In this document: in pieces, positions 44,151-57,480 of the stretch | Position numbering within the stretch: the first letter of the stretch is position 1 | How the letters are laid out: each line of letters begins with the position of its first letter | Source: Oxyruncus cristatus | Taxonomy: Eukaryota > Chordata > Aves > Passeriformes > Cotingidae | DNA: 64,000 nt | NCBI GenBank assembly: GCA_013399855.1 | Contig: VXAY01007405.1 | Coordinates: forward strand, 785,302 to 849,301 | Reading direction: 5' to 3' | Translations under genes and position numbers: made by a program | The notes under the pieces: model-generated | Told to the model about the DNA's origin: nothing | Databases searched by the model: none | The model's input: only the letters and a program-made list of their open reading frames with translations

Positions 44151-47100
44151 CAACGTGATTTTCTAGAAAGAGAGGCAGGTCTCTGAGTCAGGTGGGGGAA
44201 GGAAGAGGAGTCCTGCATGTGCTCCTTGGTCCATCCTTGGGGCATCTTTGGCAGGTCCATTTCTGGGTGTATCCTCTCCAGCTGTGAAGTGGAGGAAGAA
44301 ATCATGCTTTTCTTTTATTCATTTGGACCTTAATCCCCCTGAGAAGGGGTTTGACCTGACTCTGCCAAGGTAACACTCCCCCAAACGGGATCCTGTGCTT
44401 CCTGTGCTCTAAATTACACTCAGCAACATGAGAGGGTCCCTGAGGGAGAGCTCCAGGCAAGCCACAGCTGCTCAGCTCTTTCTGAGCTAAAACTGCTAAA
44501 ATCAGAGCCTTAAATCCTGGGTTTTTTTGGGCAGCATTGTGTTTTCATTACAAGTATGTCACAAAAAAGGCCAGAATCCCACTGTTGGAGTGTCTGGTGC
44601 CATTGGATGAAGTGCCACCATCAGCTCAGGGCTAGACCATACACCAAAAAAAAAAGGGACTAGGAGTGGAGAAACTTCTCTGAGCTGCTCTAGGCCTCGG
44701 AATTATGAGTTATTTACTTGTTGAGAAAGAAGTGAGAAGAGGCATTGTTTTGATAAATCATCCCTCAGATTTTAGCATGGGTTTAGCCACTGCTTGTCTG
44801 AGAAAGAAAACCCACCCCAAAGGCAAGAGATATTAAATGCTGGCTATTAAACTCGAAGCTGGACTCATTCCACTGTCTTTTAAGACTGGGACAGCCTGGA
44901 GCTTAAAACACAACTGAGCTGAAGATAAACTGCAAAATTCTGAGGCTTTTAAAAGGGGGGGGGAAAAAACCCAACCCAGCCGCTCAGACATTGGAGGCAG
45001 TTAATTTGTGTTGAGAGGAGGAACCTTGGACGATGTTGCTACGTGTGGTCTGAGGTTTGGAGAGCGGTTTGTGTTCGGTGCTGATGATCTCCTCCCCCTG
45101 AACGGCCTCATTTGCAAGATGTTTAAGTCTGGGAGTGACGCTGATGGGAAGACCTCCTGTGTGCTACGATAGATGAAATAAAGGTGAGCACCCAAACCCT
45201 GGATCAAAAAAAAAGTGGTGGGGCAAAAGAAAAAAAAAAGGGCTGAAATTTTCGAACAAGAATAAGTCTGCCTGGGCTTTCACACTCAATTATAAGATGT
45301 TCAAGTATTAGAAGTGTCTAAAATTTTCCTTCTTGGGATTCACAGGGACTTCATCACCACCTTGCTAAATCATTTAAGCACAGTCTGATGCTGGCTAGAC
45401 AAGTTCCATGCTTTTGCATAAATCAAGGCAGATTGATTAAAACTAAGGGTGTTTTCTTAATTCTCAACAGATGAAGATTTTGGCCACTGGATTTCCTGTG
45501 CAGTTGCAGGTCTGAAAGCTGCCTAATTACAGAGAGGAGTTGGTAAAGGTTTATTTCTGTGTAACTCGCATAGAATTTCCTGCTTTGATTTATTTTCTGG
45601 ATGATCTGATAAAATCTAACCACATACAGAGGATGGGGCTATTTGGTGGCCTCAGGAAGATTGATTTTTACCTACTGCTGAAACAAATCCATCCAGGGAT
45701 GAGAGCCTGCCTCGGTTTTCATCCCTCCTGCTTCTTTCTTGTTTACCTCCTGCGTCTTGCCAGGCCCTTTCCCATCCTGCTCCTGCTGCTTCCTTCGGGT
45801 GAGAGTTTATGCCACTTGTCTGTGCTTTTGCTTGCCATTAATCTTTAATATGCAAAGTAGTTTGGGGGAACTGAAGGTGTGTCTGAATCACACCGTCGAA
45901 ATCCTTCATTCAGGCTTTTACGTGCCGTGAGAAGCCCCGAGACCCAGTGCCCTGAAACACCTTCCTTCATCCCACTGACTTGATTTCAACCCCCCCCCCA
46001 GAGCGTCTTCCCTTCGTCTCCCTTTCTCCTTCCAGCTTTGCCTGGCAAGGCAGGGCCCTCCTGAGGGCCGGAGCTCTGCCTCTGCACCCCGTGATGCACA
46101 GGCAGCTCGTTGTGCAGCAGAGATCACAATCCCTGTAGCATCACTGCGACAGAAATAAACCCAGCGTCCTGCTTTATCTCCCCCACATCAGGGCTGCGCT
46201 TGGCTCTGGCCTTGTGCCTCAGCGTTCACCGCTTGCTCTGCCATCCAGAGCGCACGGAGCAGCAAGTCCCTCCCGGCTTTAGGGGAACGTGGCTCCGAAA
46301 AATCCCCGGGGAAGGAATTCTGTCTTTGTTCAGGAATATTCTCTCGTTCCAGCCACTGTGAGAATCTGGTGCCCTCGCACTGGTTGGTTGCCCGGGCTCG
46401 GGGCATCTTGCGTGGCCATGTTAAACTTCTCTTGCCACGTGGCCTTGTGTGTAATTCTCTCATCCCTGCAGAGCCTCCACCTCCCCACTGTGCTCCAGCA
46501 GCAGCTTTCGTTTAAGTAATTTTCCAAGGAGCTCAGCCCATAATGATGCTGCAGTTGAAATATGGAGCCTCTCATCTGCAAGGAGCCCGTGGTACTTGGG
46601 GACTGTAAATGCAAAGCTCTCCTGTCCCCCCCACTGCCCTTCTCCAGGCAGCAACTGCTGGAAAAAAAGGATTGCTTAGGGAAAGGGTGGGAAGGAACGT
46701 GCTTTGAGGGATGTATCAGTCTTTCCGTGGGCACATATTTACCCATTATTTGCTTATCGCTGCATCTTGTCTCAGATCCCCTTGGAATGGAAGGGGCCCG
46801 GGCTGATGACAGCAGGAATCAGCAGCTTGGGGAGGAATGTGGCAGCAGAGAGTCCTCTTGGCACTGTGTCCCAGGGAGCAGCACCAGCCTGGGCAGGGAC
46901 GGGATCCAGAGCCCCCCGAAGCCACGGGCAGCAGCTGGAGCTCCAGAAATGTGTCTGCTGAGTTTATTGGGCCCTTTCTCTCGTGGGTGGAAACTGCCAC
47001 GCCGGGACAAATCGGTGCTCCATCAAGTTTAGGAGCCTGTCACACAGTGGGCAGCACGGGATGTTCCAGAGGAAGAGACATTTGGAGCCCAAGTGCACAA

Positions 47101-47997
47101 ATCTGCCCAAGAGCAGACAGTCAACGTCACACCTATGCAAGGTCCTGCTGCTTTAACCTCTTCCAGGCCAACCTGTGGCCCTGCCACCTCCCTCCTCCTC
47201 TGAGTTGGGCCAGACAGGCTGAGCCACGTCTTCTTCTGCCTGGGCTGGACCCCCTCCTGTCTCCTGGTGCCCCTCTTTGCCCCTTTCCCCACCTGCTGTG
47301 TTCCGTGGGGTTGGAGCTGCCTGTTAGCCCAGCCCTGAACAGAACAGAGCACTCTGTGTTCCTAATTAAGATACTGAGGTGTTGCTGCAACACCACCAGC
47401 AAAGAACTGGGCTTTCTTTTTCCTCTCCTGATGGGTGTTGCTCTGAAGAACATCAAATCATAAAAAGGACTTAACAGCTTCTGTGCACCTCGTGCTGCAA
47501 CCAAAATCACTCCTCCTTTAATTTGCCCTAATTGCCCTAAATTAATGCTGTCTGTGGCAGTGTATACAGTTTGTGTCTTGATGGCATGCCAGTAGACATA
47601 GGTGCTGCTTGAGAGACACTAGACAGACTTTTATTCCCTTAAAGCACGAAGCTGGAGCTTTCTCCCCAAGTACGTGAGCATTTTAATAATATGTTTTCTT
47701 CTGTCTCGTTATTTTTTTTTTTCCCTGGCTCTCTAATCGTTATTACTAAAATACACACACCAATAACTCCCTTCCTCCAAGCCTCTCGCTGCTGCATAAC
47801 ACAATTACCACAAATTAGCGTCTCATGAAAAACAAAGAGACAACAAAGAGCCCAAAAGCCCAAACAAACCCTCCCAAACCGCCTGGCATTTTAAAACTCC
47901 GCTTAAAACCACCAGCAGTCGAGAATGGTAATGAGATTTACAAAGCAAAATGCTTTCTTAATTACACGGCTTTTAGGGCAAGGGGTTCTCCCTCCCT
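44151..47997. other. Intergenic single-copy DNA
   Basis: No gene or repeat family recognised over 3.8 kb. Short A runs lie near 44646 and 45208-45240, with a C run at 45991-46000. Confidence 0.4.
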
Positions 47998-48325
47998 GCT
48001 CTGCTCAGGTGAGACTCCACCTGCAGCTCTGGGATTCCAACATGTGGATGTGGAGCTGCTGGAACCAGCCCAGAGGAGGCCACAAAGATGTTCCGAGGGT
48101 TAGAGCCCCTCTGGAGCCAGGCTGGGAGAGCTGGGGGGGGTCATCTGGAGCAGAGAAGGCTCCAGGGAGGCCTGAGAGCCCCCTCCAGGGCCTAAAGGGG
48201 CTCCAGGAGAGCTGGAGAGGGACTGGGGACAAGGGGTGGAGGGACAGGACACAGGGAATGGCTTCCCACTGGGAAAGTGGAGATTTAGATGGGATATTGG
48301 GAAGGAATTCTTCCCAGTGTGGATG
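47998..48325 (+). mobile_element. CR1 LINE internal 3' fragment
   Basis: Sense-oriented. It starts at CTGCTCAGGTGAGACTCCAC and passes through GGATGTGGAGCTGCTGGAAC, AGAGAAGGCTCCAGGGAGGC and TTTAGATGGGATATTGGGAA, then stops before the 3' tail. It is the same segment as 4760-5088 in the opposite orientation. Confidence 0.88.
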
Positions 48326-50620
48326 ATCACCTTGCATACTAATTAGAAATATGAAAGGAATCAGACTATTCATCTTGGGTGGGTGGGTTCCTGTCTTTGG
48401 GGGCTGGGCAGTGGTGTTCAGACTGTGATTTCTTTCGTCCCTCCAGGTGTCCCACCCAGGAGGTGCAAGGAGCTCTGCTGCTCCCAGTGCTGCTGTTAGT
48501 CCCGTTCAGACCCCTGGCAGTGGAGACTCACCCTCAGGAGTTGTCTTCTGGGTTCCGTCCCAGCTTTCCCAGCTGACGTTTATGTGGCCTGTCAAAATTT
48601 ATCGCCGCTGAAAACACAGTTTCTTGGTGCTGCACGGTTGTTATTGTCCAATAAACGCCTCCTGGTTCCAGAGCCGTGAGACCTCGGGAATTCCCGCGGC
48701 ATCTTTTCCCCTCTCCCCACGGCACACGGTGCTTTGCACAGTCCTTAGGTACCTCTTTTTAACAGAGTGCTCTCCCAGCTCCGGTGCAGGGTTTGGAACT
48801 GCTTTGGGCACGTGGCAAAGGGATCTGTGGAGACGTTCTGTGGGCCCTTCCTGGGCTGATGTGTGGCTGCCAGTGTTTGCACAGGGCTGGACTCGGATTT
48901 AGGTGCTCTTGGCGCCTCTTGGAAAGGCGAGCAAAGCATCGAGGGTCTTTGTAGCTGTTGAGCTGCAGCAGTTCCCATGTTTTACGTTGGTCACCAGGGA
49001 GGGACAGCTCAGAGCCTCCTTTCTTGGAGCCTCAAACCTCAAGCACTCGAAGGTATGAATTTCTCAGGCTGTTCTGCCTTGAGGCTGGTCCCCGGGGCAC
49101 ATGAACCACTGCTCCCAAGTCTGGCAGGAGTCAGTGCCAGTGCCATGTTTTTGGCACAGGGATGGGGCACAATATTCTTTATGTTGCAAAGAATGGACCC
49201 AAACCAAAGATTTTTTTCCCCTCCGACGTTCCTCATGGACAGAAAAACCCCACGGAATTCCTGTGGCTCAGCGTCAGAGAAACCCATCTCGAGTGCTGGG
49301 TTTCACCCTGAAACTTTGCCCTTGAGCTCCCTGCGACACAGGCAGGGGGAGGGAGGGCTCACACCCCGGATTTTTGGATGCCTGACCCTGTTTCCAGGCT
49401 ACCCAGTCCTGAGCACCTGGGGCAGGAGACTCACTGCTGACTAATTTAAGCTCTTGCCTCCCAGCCTGGAAAAATCCCATGCCTGGGACAGTGATCCAGC
49501 AGAGATGTGAGTTTAGAAAGGGTGCTCGTGGTTTCCTGAGCGTGTTTGAGGAGCTGCTTATTCGGCTGTTGGTTTATCAGGCTGAGGGGGTGGAAAATGT
49601 CCCTCTTCCCTGATACTCCAGCCTGGTTTGCTCGGGATGATTATTCTTAATAATGTATGAGGAATATATTTATATTTAGTGATAGATTATATTAATGTAT
49701 TAATATTAATAAGAATAATAGAGTTCCCAGAATCTAGGGCCACACTTTTGCTAAACCTTGTCTCCAACACACTGGGGCTCAAACACTGATTTATTTTAGC
49801 AAAGAGACAAAGGGGAGAAAGGAGAAGAAATTAAATAAATAAGTAAATGAAAAGCTCCTTAATTAATTCAGTTAATCAGCTAAAGAACCAGTGATCTCTC
49901 ACCACATGCTTTTCTGCAGCTGAACTTCCTTACAAAACCAACACTCGGGTTAATAAAAAAGACCAGGCTGTTTTCCCAGTGTTAACATAAAAAATCATAT
50001 TAAATAATTTGATTTCAAAGGATAAGAGCTCTCTGTAAGTGGATTTTCCTCCCTTTTTTTCAGCATGATGCAGGGGACTGTCTTAGTGAAGAGAATTGTA
50101 AAGGTTTTGGTGATGGAGAAACCAGAAATGAATTGTTGTTCGGTGAATTTTCTTCCCACTACCCAGCCCATTCCAGAACAGAAAAGCCTTGAGTCATCAG
50201 AGCTGGTCAGAACTGCAGCAGTTCCCTCAGAATTCATTAAACATAATAATATATTCATTAAACAATATCTTCTGGGAGCGCAGAGTTGATCCCTGCCATC
50301 CCAAATCACCTTCTGCCCTGCCCTCCCGGCTTCTCCTTTCCTGCTGGTGCCCCAAGTCTGCAAAGAGCTGTAAAACTGCTGCTGCTCTGGGCTCTCAGCA
50401 GCTGCTCCCTGCAGAGTAATGCCCTGAATTGGGTGTCTCCAAACCCGGTGCTGAGGAGCACTGGCAAAGGTAGGAGGGACAGCCGGTGCCAGACTGGCTC
50501 CTCGGGTCTGGTCTTGCATTTGTTTCTCCCCATATGCTGGGACATATTTCACAAACATGACATTTGTTTGAGATCCAGATTAAGAAAAAAAAAATAGAGT
50601 GTATATGGAAGGAAAGGATG
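48326..50620. other. Intergenic single-copy DNA
   Basis: A/T-rich near 49645-49720. The open frames are short and mutually overlapping, with no recognised domain. Confidence 0.4.
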
Positions 50621-50946
50621 AATCATGGAATGAGTCAGAGAATGGTTTGGGTTGGAAGGGGACATTAAAATCATCCAGTGCCACTCCCTGCCACGGGCAG
50701 GGACACCTTCCACTAGCCCAGGTTGCTCCAGCCTGGCCTTGGACACCCCCAGGGATCCAGGGGCAGCCACAGCTTCTCTGGGAATTCCATTCCAGCCCCT
50801 CCCCACCCTCACAGCCAACAATTCCTTCCCACTATCCCATCTAACCCTCTGGTAGTGGGAAGCCATTCCCTGTGTCCTGTCCCTCCATCCCTTGTCCCCA
50901 GTCCCTCTCCAGCTCTCCTGGAGCCCCTTCAGGTTCTGGAAGGGGG
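50621..50946 (-). mobile_element. CR1 LINE 3' fragment
   Basis: Minus-strand CR1 tail (AATCATGGAATGAGTCAGAG, GGTTTGGGTTGGAAGGGGAC) through to CTCTCCTGGAGCCCCTTCAG. Confidence 0.9.
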
Positions 50947-53900
50947 TAGTTTTTGTGAGCATTCACTTACCCAGGCCGAGGAATTGCTGACCTGTTCCAC
51001 GTAAGGTGGGATATCGGGAATGTCTTTGTTTTAAACCAAGTTGCGACCTCCCCAGTCCTCACCTTTCAAAAAGCTCATTTGTGTTTAGCCTCAATTTCGC
51101 TGTGACCCCATCAAGCAAAGAACAAAATGGGTGAGGAGAAAAAACTGAAACTCTTCTAGTGTCTTAAAACAGTATAGGGAGGGAAGAAATACCTGTGCAG
51201 GTTCTTCAAAGTTTCAGATCAACTTTATGAATTAACTTAAACGAAATTAAATTAAATGAAACTAACTTAAATGAAATGAACTTTCAGATTTACCTCTCTG
51301 ATTTGGTACAAATGAGAAGGCTGTCTTTAACAGATTCATCAGAGCTCCTGGTGACCCCTGAATTGCTGTGACCTGGCTGGGGGTAGCAGGGAGGTCTGAC
51401 CCCACTGGCTGCAAACCATCCAGCTCCTGGGGAAAGCAGCAGCCTGGAATTACCCCCCGGAGGAAAATCAATCAATCCTTTTCCCCCAGACGACAATCCC
51501 GGTGGCTCCATCATCAAAATCATCACACAGCTGCTGTTTTGTTGGCAAAAACAAAAAAAACAACCCCAAACCCCAGATGGAGAAACGGCAGCACCATCTC
51601 CCAGCTCTGCTCGCAGCATTATTATTCCCTTTGGTTTAATCTCTGTTTTGATGATTTTGGAAAGCAAAGGGCAGGAGTTCAGTGACTCCCAACGGGAGCA
51701 AACCTCCCCATCTGAAACAGGACATTCCCCTTCATTCCCAGCTAGGACTCAACTCATCCTGGGCAGGCAGCCTGGCGCAACAAGGTGGCACATCTGACTG
51801 CGAATCTCCTCCCTGGGAAGTCTGCCCTCCTTTCCTGCTTTCCTTTCCTGCACTTCACCTGCGGGAATGCTCCTTGCCTGCTTTGAAACAGTGGTGGGAT
51901 ATTACAGCAAACAGTTCTTTGGGTGGAAAACAGTCTAAGCAGGGAGTGAAGCAAAATTCTTCACGCTCTGCAGTCAAGCAGGGCCCGGATCCATCCATTT
52001 ACCTTGGATTCCTCTGGGTTTGGAATGCAGGTTTCACTGCAGGAAGCGGATTAAACCATGTCCATGAGGCAGGTGAGGGAGGAAAGCAATGTGTCCTTTC
52101 TCCATTTCCATGAATTTGTTGCTGCTTGACAGATGCTCCCAGGTGTATTTGGGAGTTGTGGCGTTGCTGGTTAGCAGGCAGGCACAGCAGGAAACCTGGG
52201 GCAGCCTGGCTTGCCAGAGAAACGGAGGTTTATGGTTATCCCAAGTTTTTGTTCTGCATTCAGAGATACTTCCCGACATCGGCTCCTCCGCCTGGGAATA
52301 TGCCCAGGACTCAAAATGGGAAAGCACGTGGTCGAGATGCTTATCAAGACCTCCTGCCCGAGCTGGGTTTGGCCAGGAGCCCCCTAAGGAACGCAGGGAG
52401 AGCTCAGGGAACTCAGGGAGAGCTCAGGGAACTCAGGGAGAGCTCAGGGAACAGGGGAATTCCTGCCGGCTCAGGCCTGGCTGTGATGGGTGCCTTGCAG
52501 TCAAAGAGGGTTGTGCTGGCAGGGACAGGGAGAGGGGGCAGTCAAAGCAAAATGTAGATATACACCTTTAGGGAAAAGAGGTGATTCCAGGGTTCAGCTG
52601 AGATGAACAGCACGGAGCTGACTCTCTCCTACCCCCAGGACCCTCCCCGTGGATGGAGCAGTGAGGGGTTCAGCTTTTATTACTGCGAGGCAGTGAAAAG
52701 GGGCAGCGGGGCACAGGGGCAGCCAGGCCCTTTCTAGCTGGCAACCAGAGGGGTTGTGAAAAGCCTGTGGTTTTTAACCCTGGGCGAATCCAAACTTCCT
52801 GAGCCATCTTCAAAAGCAGAACTCGTTGCCATGCACGGCAGCGCTCCCAAATCCCACGTTCCCACCATTCCCACCGCAGACTCGGATCAGGCTGCTGACC
52901 AGCTCTGCCTCCAGCCAGACCCCCCAGGCTACACCAAGGTGAGGATGTTTTGTGGGCAGATGCAGAAACCTGGACAGCCTCGAAAATCCCAGGGGGGAGA
53001 GGATCGGGCTGGAGTGCAAAGAAGGCAGCAATATACAATAAATGACTAGGGATTGCTGAGGTTTCTATGGAATTCTGCTCGTTTCTCTTGTTGAAATTTA
53101 TGTTTCTAGAAGCTGCTGTTCAGGGAAAAAGCTGTGAAAACCTAAAGCTTTTCTGCCCGCAGCGAATATATATAGTTGGAACGTTATATCTGAGGGTTCT
53201 TCCTTGAGATAATTGGTTGGCAAAGCACACAAATGCAGCTTCAGCAAGATTGGACTTCTGTTCCCTGTAAAATAACTTGGCTGGTGGATCGGCCTGAGAC
53301 TCAGTCCATGTTGTGCCCCAAAATATTCCAAATAAAAGGCTTGTGCCTCCAGAGTTGGGTCCAACAACAAGCTTTAAACCTGAGTGGATTTCTCTGAGCT
53401 CTCAAGGGAAGGTCTGGCTGGGTCATGGCTCAGCTCTTTCAGTCTTTCTGGGACTGACTTGGTACTTTCCCTCTGATGTGCTCCACCTGCTAACCAGGGA
53501 GCTGTATTTTTGTGAATGGTGATGTCCTGTGCGATGCAGACCCCAATCCTGGGGAGATTTTACTGTAACAAACCCCTTTCCCACAGTCAGTTGTCCCAGG
53601 GAAAGGAAAACCTCCCTACCCGAGCTCCAGGTTGGGGAAATGGCCCATTTAATTACGTGCACAAAGCCTGAGCTCTCAAAATAACAAACCCATGCTGTGT
53701 TAGCATGAATTGTCTGTATTTTTTTAAGGGGAGGAAAGGGAAGAGTTATTTGTTTTGATGAAGAAAGGATAAAAATACCTGGAAACAGAGGGAAAGTGTT
53801 TAATTGTGTGTGCAATGGGTATGAAAGTGTGCGTGTAACACCAGAAATCAGAGGGGGGAGAAACTGTACATATTTGGAACTTGTAGGAATCTCGATGTTG

Positions 53901-56670
53901 GATCTTCCCTGATCCACCTGAAAGCAGAGTGGCCTTGGAGGGGCACAGAAGGGGACAACACCCACTGCTTTCTCTGTTCCTGATTTCTTGCATGCTCTGG
54001 AAGGCTTTAGCTGACCAACTGTGGCTTGATTCAGAAAGGGACTTGAACTGACATCAACGGCAAACAAACCCAGTGAGTTTGTGTTTTCCTCCCTAGCAGG
54101 ATTTCTGTAATGAGCAGCTTTGAAAGGGGCGGGATTGGGAACCTGCTCCCACGTCAGCAAGTTCTAAAACCTCACTTTAGTCAGGGCTGAAGGGACGTCC
54201 CTTTCAAATCATCTCTGGGTAAACTGCAGGAAAATCCTCGGAGCCCCTTTCTGCTCCTGGCATCCCTCCCTGTCCTGTCCTGCTGGGAGCTGATCCCACA
54301 CCCCTGTTTGCTGCTGGTGCCTGCCTTTGCATCCTGATTGTCCTGCTGGCAAAGGAGCACGTTAATTAGCGCTCTCCATCATTCTACCTGGCAGGTTTCC
54401 ACTCATGCTTTCAGCCTGATCTCTCCTTTTTTTCCTCAGCCCACCACGTAGTGAAGTAAAAGATGCAGCTCTGAGACAGAGAGCAAGTGCTGTTGTGCAC
54501 ATCATGATCATTCCTGTAGCTTTTTCATTCCCTAAGTGTCTGGAACCAACTGCTTGGTCATATTCAGGTTCTAATTAATAGCAGGTCTTAAAATGGCTCT
54601 GTGGTGCTTTCATGCAACCTGTTTAAGGTTGGATCCAGGCACCCAGGAGGTCTGGGAGAGGCAAATTGGCCCAGGTTTCTAATAATTTCTAATGGTATCT
54701 TCCTTTTTCTGAGCGAACTATTTTTTCTTCCAAACTCCTTCCATCAATAGATATTGATCACTTAACCAAGCCAGACGAAAGGCCTTTGATTAAAATGTCA
54801 CTTGGCAGTCCCTTGGATTAGATATTTTATCATCATCATCATGAACACTAAAGCCCCATAATGTAAGGAAGGAAATGAAATGAGGAGCAGTAACATGGTG
54901 GAAGAAGTGGAAAATTGTGTATTAAATGCCAGACACACACTCTCAGATGCTTCTTTACATATTATACACCCAGTTGAAATAGAATCTCAGGGGCTAAAAA
55001 GATTCTGTTTAATCTGAGTATTCTGAATAGCACCTGTAAATCTTCCTGGTTTTGCTAAGAGGCTGCAGGTTTCCTGCTGTGCTCTTGTGGTAATTGGAAT
55101 TCTCTCTGCCTTAGAAAACGGAGACTGTTTGGAACAGCAAACAACCTGTCCACTACAAAATCTGCTCTGATAAAGCTGAAGTGTCAGATTTCTCTTTGGT
55201 TTGTTTTTTTTACCAGAAAAACTTCCAACCACACGGGGAGAGAGCTGATATCACGAATAAATGGCACTGCAGATGAGTCAGCTGCAGAGGAGGGGAGCAC
55301 TGCTCCGGGAACTTTGTGTGGAAAGGGAAAAGAAAACCCAACAAAACACCTTTCAAAATTCAACAAAAAGGCAGAAGGCAGCACTTTATTGAGTGGCAAA
55401 GCAGCAGCGATGATCAGAGATGGTATTTACTGGTAAGGCAACAGTGATGATCAGAAATGACAAAGCAAGGTATTTTATTTTTAGTGGTGGAACCAGGAAA
55501 AAATGAGACTGCTGCAAAAGATCCATTCTGGCTCTGATAAAGTCCAGGTGGTTGTGTTTCTCTAAAATAACCTCCATTGTGAAGTTAATGATAGGTAGTT
55601 GCAACCACAGTGGTTCAGAGAGAATGAAGGAGTGAGACCAGCAGAGGGTGCTCCAACCTGGCCAAATTTAATTCAAATTCAGATTTAATGCTGATTTAAA
55701 TGTCTCCCTGGGCAGTGATAAGAGACCAACAGCTGACTCAGAACTTGTTGTTAAACAGGATTCCAGTGTCTAATTCTCATATCTGTGGGGAAAACATTGT
55801 TATAGGGCAAGAGGGCGAGGGATGCCCAAGCCAGAATTTACTATTTCTTTCCACCTTAAGGTGAAATTTAAGTACAGTCATGGCTAAAAAATGGCTGCAG
55901 TTGGGGGCAGGACATTTTTGAGTCCCACTCTTCACAAAATTACCCTCGGTGGGTTTTCCAGACAGGCGGGTGAAGAGATGGGCTGATAGAATTATCCCCC
56001 TGAAAGGTTAAGCCTGTCAGAATGCAGCCTGAAAACACAAGGCATTGTGTTTGCCCTTTACTGAGGCAAACATTTGTTGGCCACCGAAACAGAAACCTGC
56101 CCCTGCCTTCTGGGGTGCTCCCAAATTCCCGCGGGGAGCCTGTGGAAGGAGCAGCGAGCAGAGGAGCACGAGCCGCCCACTTGTTTCTCTCCCCATTTGG
56201 ATTCTCAGCTCACGAAGTCTCTGTGAGAGCCCAGCTCACAAACAAGTTGGCTGCTCACCCACCGTGAAATGATTTTCTGAATTTGTGTCCATTATCTGAG
56301 GCGGGAAAGGCTCCGCTCCCCTTGTTTACTGGGACAGCAAGAGGGATTCCAGTTCCACGGAGATGACCGGGAGAGATCGGGTCCTGTCCGGTTTTGCTAA
56401 CTCTGCTGAGCTGGGTTTGCAGCAGCCAGGCAGCTCCTTCAGAATGTCTTTTTGGCCTCATCCTCCACCAAGCAAATTACTTGGATACCTTGGTCTCGCC
56501 TGAAGCATCAGGTAAAAGGGTATGGAATTTGTTAACGGCTGGAATTCAATCTGGTTCCGATTCCTTGGCAGGAAAACTCGAGGTGCTGCAGGAAACCGGC
56601 CCGTGGGTGTTTTTTCCATCTTTTCCGATTCAAACCGAAGACACGCCCGGGAGATGTTTGACCAAGATTA
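50947..56670. other. Intergenic single-copy DNA
   Basis: About 5.7 kb with a short tandem repeat at 52390-52455 and a degenerate A/T-rich AACTTAAATGAAA-like stretch at 51220-51280. No gene recognised. Confidence 0.4.
52390..52455. repeat. 20-bp tandem repeat
   Basis: Just over three copies of AGCTCAGGGAACTCAGGGAG, with units beginning at 52401, 52421 and 52441. Confidence 0.9.
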
Positions 56671-56765
56671 TCCCGGAATGGGTGAGGTTGGAAGGAGCAC
56701 TGGGGGGTCACCCAGTCCAACCTGGGTCCCCCAGGGCACATCACCTGGGGCTGTGTCCCACCCCC
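56671..56765 (-). mobile_element. Possible diverged CR1 tail
   Basis: GGAATGGGTGAGGTTGGAAG, then CACCCAGTCCAACCTGGGTC, resembles an old minus-strand CR1 3' tail (GGTTGGAAGGGACC then ATCCAGTCCAACC). Confidence 0.45.
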
Positions 56766-57367
56766 GGGTGTCAGAGCCCAGGGGATGGTGTTATCCTGGA
56801 GGTGTTCTCCCGGGATAAAAGGGGTCTTCAGCACATGAACTGACCTTTAAGGAAAGTTTTTTTCCGTGTTCCTGAAAAATATAATGATATTCTCCTCCAT
56901 TTCATTGCCACTTGCACACAGATGAACTTTTGGTTTATTCTTAGTACCGATGGTTGCACTTGAATGATTGTCCTCCCTTGGTGTGTGCGTACGGAGCCTT
57001 CCCTTTTGAAGTTAAGGCTCATCAGTGAGGCAACTCTAATTAATTCTATTTTAGTGATTATTTTCAATTTTAAGTGTAAAAAACCCTCTTCTTTTATTGG
57101 TAATTTGCTTAATGGCAAGCTATAGGCAAACTCATCCACATCAATGTAAATTAAGAGTTTGGTTTAATTTACTGGGAAAGACTGATCTAAACATGGCCTT
57201 TTAATTTAATTTAAAAATATGGGTGCCTTGATGCTGCACTGGAATCCTCTCACAGACCTGAGAACAATAAATCCATCAGTCTTGATTTGTTATGGATTAG
57301 TAAACTCTTCACAGTGCCAGGTGTTTATGGAGCTGCAGGAACCAGAAGGGATTGTCAGCCATTGATA
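56766..57367. other. Intergenic A/T-rich DNA
   Basis: Markedly A/T-rich at 56870-57290 with TAATTAATTC- and TTTAATTTAATTTAAAA-type words. No exon or known repeat; it could be conserved non-coding sequence. Confidence 0.35.
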
Positions 57368-57480
57368 ACAGGGACACCTCCCACTAGCCCAGGGTGCTCC
57401 AACCTGGCCTTGGACACTTCCAGGGATCCAGGGGCAGCCACAGCTTCTCTGGGCAACCTGTGCCAGGGCCTCCCCACTGG
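57368..57480 (-). mobile_element. CR1 LINE 3' fragment
   Basis: CAGGGACACCTCCCACTAGC through TCTGGGCAACCTGTGCCAGG matches the minus-strand CR1 segment just inside the tail. Confidence 0.82.

Noticed and set aside
47829..47905. Lys/Asn/Pro-rich start of a 92-codon frame
   Set aside because: A-rich low-complexity sequence running into a CR1 copy; no gene evidence.
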